A DNA stretch of 64,000 bases. Source: Pedobacter sp. Leaf216 (lineage in GTDB: Bacteria > Bacteroidota > Bacteroidia > Sphingobacteriales > Sphingobacteriaceae). Both the position numbers and the translations under genes were made by a program. How positions within the stretch are numbered: position 1 is the stretch's first letter; every line of letters starts with the position of its first letter. A model generated the notes under the pieces. The model saw only the letters and a list, made by a program, of their open reading frames with translations, searched no databases and was not told the DNA's origin. The DNA lies in contig NZ_LMKM01000005.1 in NCBI RefSeq assembly GCF_001421515.1, positions 62,609-126,608 of the forward strand, given 5' to 3'. Below, piece after piece: positions 9,062 through 16,823 of the stretch.

Positions 9062-10487
9062 GAAAAATATTTATAAAGGCCTTGGCTTGGTGTTGTTATG
9101 CACCACATATACAGCATGCAAATTGCCAGAAGTGGCCCAACGCGCCGAAAATAAAGCTGTACCTGTTACCTTTAACGGTTCGCAGGATACGGTAAGCACA
9201 GCAGGCATAAAATGGCGTCAGTTTTTTACTGATCCTAACCTGATCAACCTGATCGATACCGCACTTAAAAATAACCAGGAGCTGAATATTACGCTTCAGG
9301 ATATTGAAATTGCGAAAAATGAAATCAAAGCAAGAAAAGGAGAGCTTTTGCCAAGTGTAACTTATGGGGTAGGTGCAGGATTGGATAAAGTTGGCCGTTA
9401 CACCAGCTCTGGTGCAGGCGATGCCTCTACAGAGATTACACCTGGCAAAGAAGTGCCTGAGGTATTGCCCGATTATCATTTTGGTTTACAGGCCAATTGG
9501 GAAGCCGACATCTGGCATAAATTGCGCAATGCAAAAAAGGGTGCAGTAAACCATTATCTTGCAACTGTTGAAGGCAAAAATTTTGTAATTACCAATTTAA
9601 TCGCCGAAGTAGCCAATTCTTATTATGAGTTATTGGCTGCCGATAACCAGTTGGAAACTGTGAAAAAGAACATTGAGCTACAGAAGAACGCTTTGGAACT
9701 GATGAAAATTCAAAAACAGGCCAGTAGGGTAAATGAACTTGCTGTGCGTAAATTTGAGGCTGAAGTATTGAGTTCAAAAAGTTTGGAGTTTGATATTCTC
9801 CAGAATATTACCGAAACAGAGAATAAAATTAATTTCCTGTTAGGTCGTTTTCCTCAGCCGATTATTAGAGATAAATCGAGCTTTACAGATCTTGTTCCAG
9901 CAACGGTGCAGGCAGGATTACCATCGCAGCTATTGGCCAACCGTCCTGATATTAAGCAGGCAGAATTCGAACTTGCCGCAGCCAAATTAGATGTAAAAGT
10001 TGCTAAAGCACAGTTCTATCCATCGTTGGGTATTTCGGCAGCAATTGGTTACCAGGCTTTTAATCCTTCCTATTTGTTGAGAACGCCAGAATCTTTAATT
10101 TATTCATTAGCCGGAGATTTAGCCGGACCACTGATTAACAGAAATGCAATAAAAGCAGAGTATTCTACGGCAAATGCAAAACAGTTACAGGCGGTATATG
10201 AATACGAAAAAAGCATTCTGAATGGCTACATAGAAGTTGCAAACCAAATGTCGAAAATTAATAACCTGCAAAAAAGCTACGATTTAAAGTCTAAACAAGT
10301 ATTAGCCCTTACCCAATCGATTGATATTTCTAACGATTTATTCAAATCCGCAAGAGCTGATTATTTTGAAGTACTAATGACCCAACGCGATGCTTTACAA
10401 TCGAAGTTAGAGCTTATCGAAACCAAAAAACAACAGTTAAATGCTGTTGTAGATATCTATCATGCTTTAGGTGGCGGATGGAACTAA
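9054..10487 (+). CDS. Outer-membrane efflux factor (TolC/OprM/NodT family lipoprotein)
   Basis: 477 residues when started at the ATG at 9054. An in-frame TTG nine bases upstream is less likely, because the ATG gives a clean lipoprotein signal (MFKKNIYKGLGLVLL, lipobox TYTAC, C22). Two TolC-type repeats each contain long helices and an OEP-family pattern, including LPSQLLANRPDIKQAEFELAAAKLDVKVAKAQFYPS split over the second repeat, a strong NodT/OprM signature. It forms the trimeric exit duct for the RND pump encoded just upstream. The start codon overlaps the end of the pump gene (ATGTTTAA), pointing to translational coupling. A terminator follows at 10531. Confidence 0.93.
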   Translation: MFKKNIYKGLGLVLLCTTYTACKLPEVAQRAENKAVPVTFNGSQDTVSTAGIKWRQFFTDPNLINLIDTALKNNQELNITLQDIEIAKNEIKARKGELLPSVTYGVGAGLDKVGRYTSSGAGDASTEITPGKEVPEVLPDYHFGLQANWEADIWHKLRNAKKGAVNHYLATVEGKNFVITNLIAEVANSYYELLAADNQLETVKKNIELQKNALELMKIQKQASRVNELAVRKFEAEVLSSKSLEFDILQNITETENKINFLLGRFPQPIIRDKSSFTDLVPATVQAGLPSQLLANRPDIKQAEFELAAAKLDVKVAKAQFYPSLGISAAIGYQAFNPSYLLRTPESLIYSLAGDLAGPLINRNAIKAEYSTANAKQLQAVYEYEKSILNGYIEVANQMSKINNLQKSYDLKSKQVLALTQSIDISNDLFKSARADYFEVLMTQRDALQSKLELIETKKQQLNAVVDIYHALGGGWN

Positions 10488-10530
10488 GCTTGTTATAATT
10501 GCATATTCGTAATATCCTTATATTTCAATC

Positions 10531-10559
10531 AGGCTGCTCTTTTCGGGCAGCCTTTTTTG
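10531..10559 (+). terminator. Terminator of RND efflux operon
   Basis: AGGCTGC and GCAGCCT form a seven-pair stem around a nine-base loop followed by TTTTTT. It lies about 45 bases after the stop of the outer-membrane factor gene. Confidence 0.85.
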
Positions 10560-10567
10560 TTTTATAT

Positions 10568-11422
10568 AGTCATTTCCCAACCCAAAAGCTATTGGGTTGA
10601 TTGAGAATCTTAATGCTTTATATTACCAGAGTTGTAAGATCCCCGCATACGCGAGGATGACGGTGTGGCGTAACGTACTCGTCGAATCGTCATTCCCAAC
10701 CCGATTGGGAATCTTAATGCTTTGTATTACTTGAGTTGTAAGATTCGCGCCTGCGAGAGGATGACGAGAGTGAAATAAAATACTAATCGAATCGTCATTT
10801 CGACCGTAGTGGAGAAATCTTTGGATTTAATTGATACTCACTTTAAAAGATTTCTCGGCTACGCTGCGCTCTGCTCGAAATGACGACTAGAGAAATAAAT
10901 CGTCATTCCCAACCCGATTGGGAATCTTAATGCTTTGTATTACTTGAGTTGTAAGATCCCCGCCTGCGCGAGGATGACGACAGTGAAATAAAATACTAAT
11001 CGAATCGTCATTTCGACCGTAGTGGAGAAATCTTTGGATTTAATTTTTAGCTTCTTTAAAAGATTTCTCGGCTACGCTGCGCTTTGCTCGAAATGACGGC
11101 CGGATAAATAAAACGTAATTCCCAACCCGATAGCTATCGGGTTGATTGGGAATCTTAATGCTTCGATATTACTTGAGTTGTAAGATCCCCGCATACGCGA
11201 GGATGACGACAGTTAAATAAAATATTAATCGAATCGTCATTTCGACCGTAGCGGAGAAATCTTTGTATTTGATTGTTTACTCACTTTAAAAGATTTCTCG
11301 GCTACGCTGCGCTTTGCTCGAAATGACGACCGGGTAAATAAATCGTAGTTCTCAACCCGATTGGGAATCTTAATGCTTTGTATTACCTGAGTTGTAAGAT
11401 CCCCGCCTGCGCGAGGTTGACG
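10568..11422. repeat. Tandem array of two alternating palindromic repeat families (A and B)
   Basis: The order is B1 B2 A1 B3 A2 B4 A3 B5. A copies: 10793-10885, 11006-11098, 11235-11328. B copies: 10568-10662, 10688-10766, 10901-10979, 11114-11208, 11344-11422. Each A is an imperfect palindrome of about 93 bp: outer arms cgtcatttcga/tcgaaatgacg and inner arms gagaaatcttt/aaagatttctc. Each B is about 79 or 95 bp: cgtcattccc at the left, gaggatgacg at the right, and inner gggaatctta/taagatcccc arms. The A-plus-B unit repeats with a 213-base period (230 for the last), with conserved linkers such as aaatactaatcgaat. The array fills the gap between the efflux operon and an aldo/keto reductase, and no coding potential is evident. 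Confidence 0.9.
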
Positions 11423-11542
11423 GTATGTTTATCCGGCCATTTTTGCATTATTCATTTATTTATCATAAAATTTATTTTGCAAACAATGACCTCAACTTAA
11501 GGTTGATTTAGTATACACATTTATCAAAATATCTAAAATAAA

Positions 11543-12373
11543 ATGGGAAACAAAACATTTAAATTTGGAAACTTAGAAGTTAACCGTTTGGGTTATGGCG
11601 CAATGCAATTAACCGGTAATGGCGTTTTTGGCGAAGTAGAAAATCGTGAAAATGCAATAACTGTTTTGAGGGAAGCTGTTGCAAACGGTGTTAATTTTAT
11701 TGATACAGCAGAAGCCTACGGACCAAAATATAACGAATCGCTAATTGCCGAGGCTTTATCCCCTTTTCAGAAAGACCTATTTATTGCAACCAAGGGTGGT
11801 TTCGATCGGCCGGGACCGAACAATTGGGTTCCTAACGGTAATCCGGAAAAAATAAGACAGGATATTGAAGGAAGTTTACAGCGTTTAAAAGTAGAATCGA
11901 TTGATTTATGGCAACTGCACCGCATTGATCCTAATGTAAACGTAGCCGAAACACTTGCCCCTGTTGTAGAAGCTGTACAAGAAGGAAAAATCAAATATGT
12001 GGGCTTATCAGAAGTAACCATCGAACAGATTAAACAGGTACAGGATATTCTGCCAATCGTTTCCGTTCAAAATTTATATAATCTGGCCAACAGGCAATGG
12101 GAAAGTGTGCTTGATTTTACTGCTGAACAAGGTTTAGCTTTTATTCCCTGGTTTCCATTGGCTTCTGGTCCGCATAAATTGGAAGATAAAATCAAAGCCA
12201 TTGCCGAAAAACATAAGGCTACAACAGCGCAGATTGCACTTGCCTGGTTATTGAAAAGATCATCAAATATTCTATTGATTCCAGGCACAAAATCAGTAGA
12301 ACATTTAAAAGAGAATTTAAAAGCCATTGAGATCGACTTAACAGATGAAGAATTTGACAGTTTAGCACAATAG
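11543..12373 (+). CDS. Aldo/keto reductase
   Basis: 276-residue (beta/alpha)8 NADPH-dependent oxidoreductase of the aldo/keto reductase superfamily. The catalytic tetrad is complete: D54 and Y59 in FIDTAEAYG, K84 in IATKGG and H126 in WQLHRIDP. The C-terminal NADPH-binding region contains LLIPGTKSVEHLKENL. It is shorter than the YghZ-type reductase elsewhere in this window and closer to the YdbC/IolS-like group. The substrate cannot be inferred. Transcribed alone, with the palindrome array upstream and a terminator at 12396. Confidence 0.92.
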   Translation: MGNKTFKFGNLEVNRLGYGAMQLTGNGVFGEVENRENAITVLREAVANGVNFIDTAEAYGPKYNESLIAEALSPFQKDLFIATKGGFDRPGPNNWVPNGNPEKIRQDIEGSLQRLKVESIDLWQLHRIDPNVNVAETLAPVVEAVQEGKIKYVGLSEVTIEQIKQVQDILPIVSVQNLYNLANRQWESVLDFTAEQGLAFIPWFPLASGPHKLEDKIKAIAEKHKATTAQIALAWLLKRSSNILLIPGTKSVEHLKENLKAIEIDLTDEEFDSLAQ

Positions 12374-12395
12374 TTTGGTTTATTAAACCACAGAT

Positions 12396-12438
12396 GGATA
12401 CAGATAAGCACCGAGGTTTATTTGTGTCCATTTTTTTT
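12396..12438 (+). terminator. Terminator after aldo/keto reductase gene
   Basis: GGATACAGATAA pairs with TTATTTGTGTCC (12 pairs, two G-T wobbles), followed by a run of nine T. A smaller palindrome, TGGTTTATTAAACCA, at 12376-12390 directly precedes it. Confidence 0.75.
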
Positions 12439-12554
12439 TGGTTTTAGCGTTTCACTATTAACTTTTTTTATCCAATTGTTTTGCCCCGGTTACACAGCCT
12501 CACAATTCAGTTTATCGCGCTGAAGAATATTAAATAAAGATTCGCGAACTTTTC

Positions 12555-12865
12555 AAAGTCAGTTGCAGCCCTTCCAGTATCGAATGCGTACCTTCTACTA
12601 TCAATTGCGACTGTATCAGCATTGTTTGTGTGCCTGCCAGTATTGTTTGCACCTCTGTCAGTATCAATTGCGGAGGTATTAGCATTGATTGCGTGTCTGC
12701 CAGTATCGTTTGCGTCTCTGCCAGTATCGTTTGCGTCTCTGTCAGGATCAATTGCGGAAGTATCAGTATTGATTGCGCCTCTATCAGCATCGTTTGCGTG
12801 TCTGCCAGTATCGATCGCGACCTTTACAGTATCAATTGCATCTCTGCCAGTATTAACAGCAAAAA
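12555..12865. repeat. 21-bp minisatellite, about 14 degenerate units
   Basis: Units of exactly 21 bases run from about 12555, clearest from 12576 to 12848 (13 units in strict register). The common core is agtatc followed by a variable pair, ttgcg, and a variable tail such as tctctgcc. Several units alternate with a gcattgattgcg variant, hinting at higher-order duplication. Because 21 is a multiple of three, two plus-strand frames and two minus-strand frames are stop-free across most of it. On the minus strand one frame gives heptads like ILAETQT and another like GRDANDT. No signal peptide, promoter or conserved start supports coding, so it is annotated as a repeat. Confidence 0.9.
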
Positions 12866-12917
12866 ATGTATTTAAAAAGTTATTAAAATTATCACTTTAT
12901 AAGTATGATATTTAAAC

Positions 12918-13379
12918 ATGAAAAAAGTATTCCTATTTACTGCTATTTTATTTTCAATTGTTTTTCAAAAAGCCATGGCGCAAACTGAACCCGAAAATGT
13001 ACCGGCCGTTTTAAATCATATTGCCGTTTACGTAACCGATTTAAATAAAGCAACCACCTTTTACCAAAGTGTTTTTAACCTTAAAATAATTCCAGAGCCA
13101 TTTAAAGATAACCGCCATACCTGGTTTACATTGGGGCCTGCCGGACAATTGCACTTAATACAAGGCGCAAAAGGGACTGAGGTTTTCGATAAAAATGCAC
13201 ATATATGCTTTAGTGTTCCATCAGTAGATCAATTTGTGAAAAAACTCGATGCTAAAAACATCCGTTTTGAAGATTGGGCTGGCAAAGAAAAAGGAATCAC
13301 TTTAAGGGTGGATGGAGTAAAACAGGTTTATTTTAAAGATCCCGATGGACATTGGCTCGAAGTAAATGATGCAAAGTAA
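12918..13379 (+). CDS. Exported VOC-family (glyoxalase/dioxygenase fold) protein
   Basis: 153 residues. Residues 1-21 are a Sec signal peptide (ending KAMAQ), so the protein is periplasmic or surface-exposed, which is unusual for glyoxalase-fold enzymes. The mature part is one vicinal-oxygen-chelate module pair. Likely metal ligands are H34 (LNHIAVYV) and E148 (HWLEV), with FKDPDGHWLEV the classic C-terminal motif. The activity may be lactoylglutathione lyase-like, dioxygenase or a binding protein; sequence does not decide. It starts straight after the 21-bp repeat array and lies 66 bases upstream of an exported serine hydrolase on the same strand. Confidence 0.85.
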   Translation: MKKVFLFTAILFSIVFQKAMAQTEPENVPAVLNHIAVYVTDLNKATTFYQSVFNLKIIPEPFKDNRHTWFTLGPAGQLHLIQGAKGTEVFDKNAHICFSVPSVDQFVKKLDAKNIRFEDWAGKEKGITLRVDGVKQVYFKDPDGHWLEVNDAK

Positions 13380-13401
13380 ATTTTTTACTACGTGTTAACT
13401 T

Positions 13402-13409
13402 TATTTTTG
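13402..13409 (+). promoter_or_regulatory. Candidate -7 promoter box for serine hydrolase gene
   Basis: TATTTTTG fits the Bacteroidota TAnnTTTG -7 element and lies 36 bases before the ATG at 13446. No clear TTTG -33 partner was found at 19-21 bases, so support is partial. Confidence 0.35.
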
Positions 13410-13445
13410 CTTACCACCTATATTTAAGGCAGATCTATCTTGCTT

Positions 13446-14588
13446 ATGAAATTTAATTTGAAATATGCGCTCGTTACATTTTTAATCGCCGGAAAATTTG
13501 CTCCTGCACACGCCCAAAATCAAAAAAGTGAAGCCGATTTTAAGGCCGTTATGGAAAAATATAGTGCTGTTGGTGCTTCAGTTGCTATAGTTAAAGCAGG
13601 TAAGATAATTTATACCCATTCATTCGGTCTTAAGGATTTAGAAAATAAAACACCTTTGAGTGATCAGGATATATTCAGAATTGCATCGATCTCTAAATCA
13701 TTTTCGGCAACTTCCATTATGCAACTGGTAGAAGCAGGTAAAATTAACCTGGATGATGATTTTGGCGATCTTGTGGGTTTTAAAATCCGCAATCCGAAGT
13801 TTCCTGATCAGAAGATTACTTTGAAAATGGCCTTGTCTCATACCTCGAGTTTAAACGATTCGCAGGGTTATTTAAATCTCGACCTGATTAATCCCGATAA
13901 AAATCCAAACTGGGGCAAATGTTATAATGATTACCAGCCAGGTTCCAAATTCGATTATTGCAATCTTAATTTTAATCTTATAGGCACTATTATCGAGAAG
14001 AAATCAGGAGAGCGTTTTGATAATTATGTAAAAAATCATGTATTAAAACCCCTCGGACTATATGCAGGCTATTGTGTTGATTCTTTAGACAGTACCCGGT
14101 TTGTTAACCTGTATGAATACCACGCAGACACTAAAACGTACACACCATCGCCAACAGCTTATGCACCAAGAAGAACAGAAATTGCAAATTATGTTATGGG
14201 TTACACAACTCCGGTTTTTTCGCCAACGGGAGGAATGAAGATTTCTGCCACCGACCTTGCCAAATACATGATCATGCATATGAACTATGGTACAGCCAAT
14301 GGCGTTAAAATTATAAGTAAAAAAAGTGCAAAAAAAATGCAGACAGCACTTACGCCCGAAGAAGGTTATGGCTTTGCAATCAGAACTGCAGATAACTTGA
14401 TTCCTGGTGTGAAATTAAAAGGCCATACTGGATCTGCGTATGGATTATATAGCACAATGTTTTTCAATCCGAAAGAAAAGTTCGGTTTCATAATCATCAC
14501 CAACGGTATAAATGCAACATATACTGATGGGCTTCCCGATTTTAGCAGGGAAGCCATTAATGTTTTATATCAGGATTTTATAAAATAA
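13446..14588 (+). CDS. Exported serine hydrolase, beta-lactamase class C/PBP4-like fold
   Basis: 380 residues from the ATG at 13446; an in-frame TTG two codons earlier would only lengthen the signal peptide. Residues 1-24 are the signal peptide (ends APAHAQ). All three motifs of the class C/esterase family are present: S81-x-x-K84 in ASISKS, Y171-C-N173 in FDYCNLNF, and HTG in LKGHTGSAYG near the C-terminus. The family (beta-lactamase, D-aminopeptidase, EstB-type esterases, flavodoxin-like regulators) is functionally diverse, so a periplasmic peptidase or esterase role is inferred. It follows the exported VOC gene and may share its transcript. It is convergent with two small genes on the minus strand. 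Confidence 0.9.
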   Translation: MKFNLKYALVTFLIAGKFAPAHAQNQKSEADFKAVMEKYSAVGASVAIVKAGKIIYTHSFGLKDLENKTPLSDQDIFRIASISKSFSATSIMQLVEAGKINLDDDFGDLVGFKIRNPKFPDQKITLKMALSHTSSLNDSQGYLNLDLINPDKNPNWGKCYNDYQPGSKFDYCNLNFNLIGTIIEKKSGERFDNYVKNHVLKPLGLYAGYCVDSLDSTRFVNLYEYHADTKTYTPSPTAYAPRRTEIANYVMGYTTPVFSPTGGMKISATDLAKYMIMHMNYGTANGVKIISKKSAKKMQTALTPEEGYGFAIRTADNLIPGVKLKGHTGSAYGLYSTMFFNPKEKFGFIIITNGINATYTDGLPDFSREAINVLYQDFIK

Positions 14589-14595
14589 CTCCCTG

Positions 14596-14799
14596 TTAAA
14601 GCAACTTGGATAATCCGTTTTTATGTGTAAAAGCAGTTAAAATTCTAATCGCTGCTTTGGGGTTGCTTACATCTGCACCTTTCTCTTTACGGTTAAATGT
14701 ATTTGAAATAGGGGGTAAGTCGATCAAATGAGTACAATCAGTAATTGTTTGGCTTTTGAGATTAACGCTTTTTTGACTTTCATTTATCTTTAAACTCAT
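14596..14799 (-). CDS. Small hypothetical protein downstream of DUF3606-like gene
   Basis: 67 residues from the ATG at 14799. A longer frame from a TTG at 14820 would overlap the upstream gene, and the ATG lies eight bases after that gene's stop, so the shorter form is preferred. The sequence is polar (MSLKINESQKSVNLKSQT at the start, KAAIRILTAFTHKNG near the end), with no signal peptide or recognised domain. Tight spacing to the DUF3606-like gene suggests one operon. It could still be a chance frame. Confidence 0.4.
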   Translation of the reverse strand: MSLKINESQKSVNLKSQTITDCTHLIDLPPISNTFNRKEKGADVSNPKAAIRILTAFTHKNGLSKLL

Positions 14800-14806
14800 A
14801 TAATTA

Positions 14807-15028
14807 TTATTGGTTAACAAATCTTTGATAGGTGCTTCCGGATTTAACTTTTTCCATGCTTAAATAGTCTTTCAGGATAGAAAATTCCATGCTTTGAATT
14901 GCTTTAACAACCGATTTAAGCTTATCTCCCGTTACGCCTAATCTGGCAGCCCAATAGTTGCGATCCTGTTCATCAGCAATCTCAATAAATTCTTTACGGG
15001 CATTCATCGAATTAATTTGATATTCCAT
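14807..15028 (-). CDS. DUF3606-like small protein
   Basis: 73 residues. The centre, DRNYWAARLGVTGDKLKSVVKAI, matches the DUF3606 pattern (YW, GV, DKLK, VV) and clearly resembles the 57-residue protein at 16640-16813. DUF3606 proteins are short, soluble and of unknown function. The C-terminus is extended relative to the typical member (DYLSMEKVKSGSTYQRF). It is probably co-transcribed with the small gene just downstream and is divergent from the GT87-type gene at 15324. Confidence 0.7.
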   Translation of the reverse strand: MEYQINSMNARKEFIEIADEQDRNYWAARLGVTGDKLKSVVKAIQSMEFSILKDYLSMEKVKSGSTYQRFVNQ

Positions 15029-15323
15029 TTCTATGATATTTTGGTTAGTATTATTGTAGAAACAGATATTGATCCGATTTGGTTTTGGTGTTTTGTCAGC
15101 CGATATTCAAATAAATTATTTCAAGAGACGTTTTGCTTAAATGTTGGTTACACAAGGTTGATATTCATCTCATAATACAAAGGCAAAACTGCATCTAAAA
15201 TCGATTTAGAACTGTCGTTTTTTAACACTACAAATATTTCTAAAAAGTGTAACGTATTTCTTACAAAACATTAGGATTTGTGAAAATGCATATTTATTAT
15301 TGTAATGTAATATAATTTTTACA
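15029..15323. other. AT-rich divergent intergenic region
   Basis: 295 bases between the divergent DUF3606-like and GT87-type genes. It must hold both promoters, but no perfect TAnnTTTG box, strong palindrome or coding frame was seen. Confidence 0.4.
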
Positions 15324-16535
15324 ATGCTAAATTATTTTCTATCCAAACCAGCTGATGACTTTTTGCGTCGAAAATTTTATCAAGACAATCGCTTTGTATT
15401 ATTTATCTGGGTACTGATTACACTCATATTTGTAATTGATTCATGGGCAACTCATCGGTATAACAATTATCTTATTTTTGAGAATACTTTCAGAAACCTG
15501 ATACATGAAAGATCGTTTTATGGCTTTTACCCGGAGCTGCACGATGATGCGAACCATTATGGCCCTATTTTTAGTGTGCTTATAGCCCCATTTGCCTTAA
15601 TGCACAATTGGATCGGGTTATTATTCTGGAATCTTTTTAATTGCTTTTTACTCTTTAAAGCCATTCAAACTTTGCCTTTAAGTGAAGATAAAAAGGTGAT
15701 GATTGGTTACATTGCCGTGCCTTGTTTAATCGAATCCATGCTCAATCAGCAATTTAATGCCGGAGCCGGGGCTTTAATGATTTTAAGTTATACTCAAATC
15801 AATAAAGATAAAGGAATCTGGTCTGCACTCTGTATTGTGCTAGGTACGTTTATTAAACTTTACGGTATAGTGGGCCTGGTATTCTTCTTCTTTGCCAAAA
15901 AAAAGCCTGCATTTATAATGTGGCTCTTAATGTGGTCGGTTGTCCTTTTTTTACTGCCAATGTTGTTTGCTTCTCCAGGTTTTATTGTGCACAGTTATGT
16001 TGATTGGAAAAATTCGTTGGTAGGGAAAAACATGTATAACGTTACCGGCATAGGCATAGATATTTCGATAATGGGTTTTTTCCGTCAATTATTCAATCTG
16101 CCTAAAATACCCAACCTGCTTTTTATAGGCTTGGGTGCACTATTGTTTATGTTGCCTTTTAGCCGCATTTCCAATTTTCATAAGCCCAAATTTCAGTTGA
16201 TGATCCTCTCTTCAGTATTGTTGTTTCCAATCCTTTTTAGTACTGGGGCTGAAGATTGTACATTCATCATTTCTATAACCGGTGTGGGCATTTGGTATAT
16301 AAAAGAAAATAATAAACCCCTAAAAAATGTTTTATTGCCAATTTTACTGTTCACCGCCTGTAATTTCCCATTATTGCTTTTTCCAACCTATGCAAAAGCA
16401 CATCGCTTATCGTTAGCTATACTTAGCTTCCCATATTTTTTGGTGTGGTTAAGAATTATTTACAATTCAACCAAAAATAGTTTCGCCTTTGCAGAAGAAA
16501 CAGAACCAGAAATGGTATCTGCGCTGATAGATTAA
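15324..16535 (+). CDS. Polytopic membrane protein of the GT87/DUF2029 glycosyltransferase family
   Basis: 403 residues with about ten hydrophobic segments. The first cytoplasmic/periplasmic loop contains HYGPIFSVLIAPFA. Later segments with NQQFNAGAGALMILSYTQ and FIKLYGIVGLVFFFFAKKK follow the pattern of GT-C fold, polyprenol-phosphate-mannose-dependent DUF2029 transferases (known from mycobacterial mannosyltransferases). The acceptor here is unknown. The gene is isolated; no glycan-assembly partners are adjacent. A strong terminator follows at 16556-16600. Confidence 0.75.
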   Translation: MLNYFLSKPADDFLRRKFYQDNRFVLFIWVLITLIFVIDSWATHRYNNYLIFENTFRNLIHERSFYGFYPELHDDANHYGPIFSVLIAPFALMHNWIGLLFWNLFNCFLLFKAIQTLPLSEDKKVMIGYIAVPCLIESMLNQQFNAGAGALMILSYTQINKDKGIWSALCIVLGTFIKLYGIVGLVFFFFAKKKPAFIMWLLMWSVVLFLLPMLFASPGFIVHSYVDWKNSLVGKNMYNVTGIGIDISIMGFFRQLFNLPKIPNLLFIGLGALLFMLPFSRISNFHKPKFQLMILSSVLLFPILFSTGAEDCTFIISITGVGIWYIKENNKPLKNVLLPILLFTACNFPLLLFPTYAKAHRLSLAILSFPYFLVWLRIIYNSTKNSFAFAEETEPEMVSALID

Positions 16536-16555
16536 GTTTAATTTTTATTTTTTTT

Positions 16556-16600
16556 AGGTTTTTATATCCGTTTGCATAAACGGGTATTAAAACCTTTTTT
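16556..16600 (+). terminator. Terminator after GT87-type gene
   Basis: AGGTTTT with an internal CCGTTT pairs with AAACGG and AAAACCT in a long, slightly interrupted hairpin around GCAT, followed by TTTTTT. It separates the GT87-type gene from the DUF3606-ligD unit. Confidence 0.8.
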
Positions 16601-16639
16601 GTTTTTAAGCTGTTTTATAGCTGTCTAATCAAAATTATT

Positions 16640-16813
16640 ATGGATGATAAACTAAAAAATGGAAATGCTGATCGCACCAGGATCAACATCAATGAAGGTT
16701 ATGAGCTAGATTATTGGTCGAACAAATTTGGCGTAAGCAAAGATAAACTCAAGGCAGTAGTAGAAACTGTTGGTACCTCTGCGCGTGCAGTTGAAGATTA
16801 TTTAAAAAAATAA
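16640..16813 (+). CDS. DUF3606 family small protein
   Basis: 57 residues, MDDKLKNGNADRTRINI at the start. The body GYELDYWSNKFGVSKDKLKAVVETVGTS and end VEDYLKK cover a whole DUF3606 domain: the family's YW, GV, LK and VV positions are all present. Function unknown. It ends ten bases before ligD and follows a terminator, so it is probably the first gene of a two-gene operon with ligD. It is a paralogue of the protein encoded at 14807-15028. Confidence 0.85.
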   Translation: MDDKLKNGNADRTRININEGYELDYWSNKFGVSKDKLKAVVETVGTSARAVEDYLKK

Positions 16814-16823
16814 AGAAGTAAAT

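Noticed and set aside
10568..11422. CRISPR-like repeat-spacer array
   Set aside because: The segments between the elements are themselves repeated or short conserved linkers, not unique spacers, and no cas genes are present.
12530..12915. Coding genes across the 21-bp minisatellite on either strand
   Set aside because: Several frames on both strands are open only because the period is a multiple of three; no signal, promoter or family similarity supports any frame.
15029..15323. tRNA or small RNA gene in the divergent gap
   Set aside because: No cloverleaf, conserved TTC-like arm or strong hairpin was found by eye.
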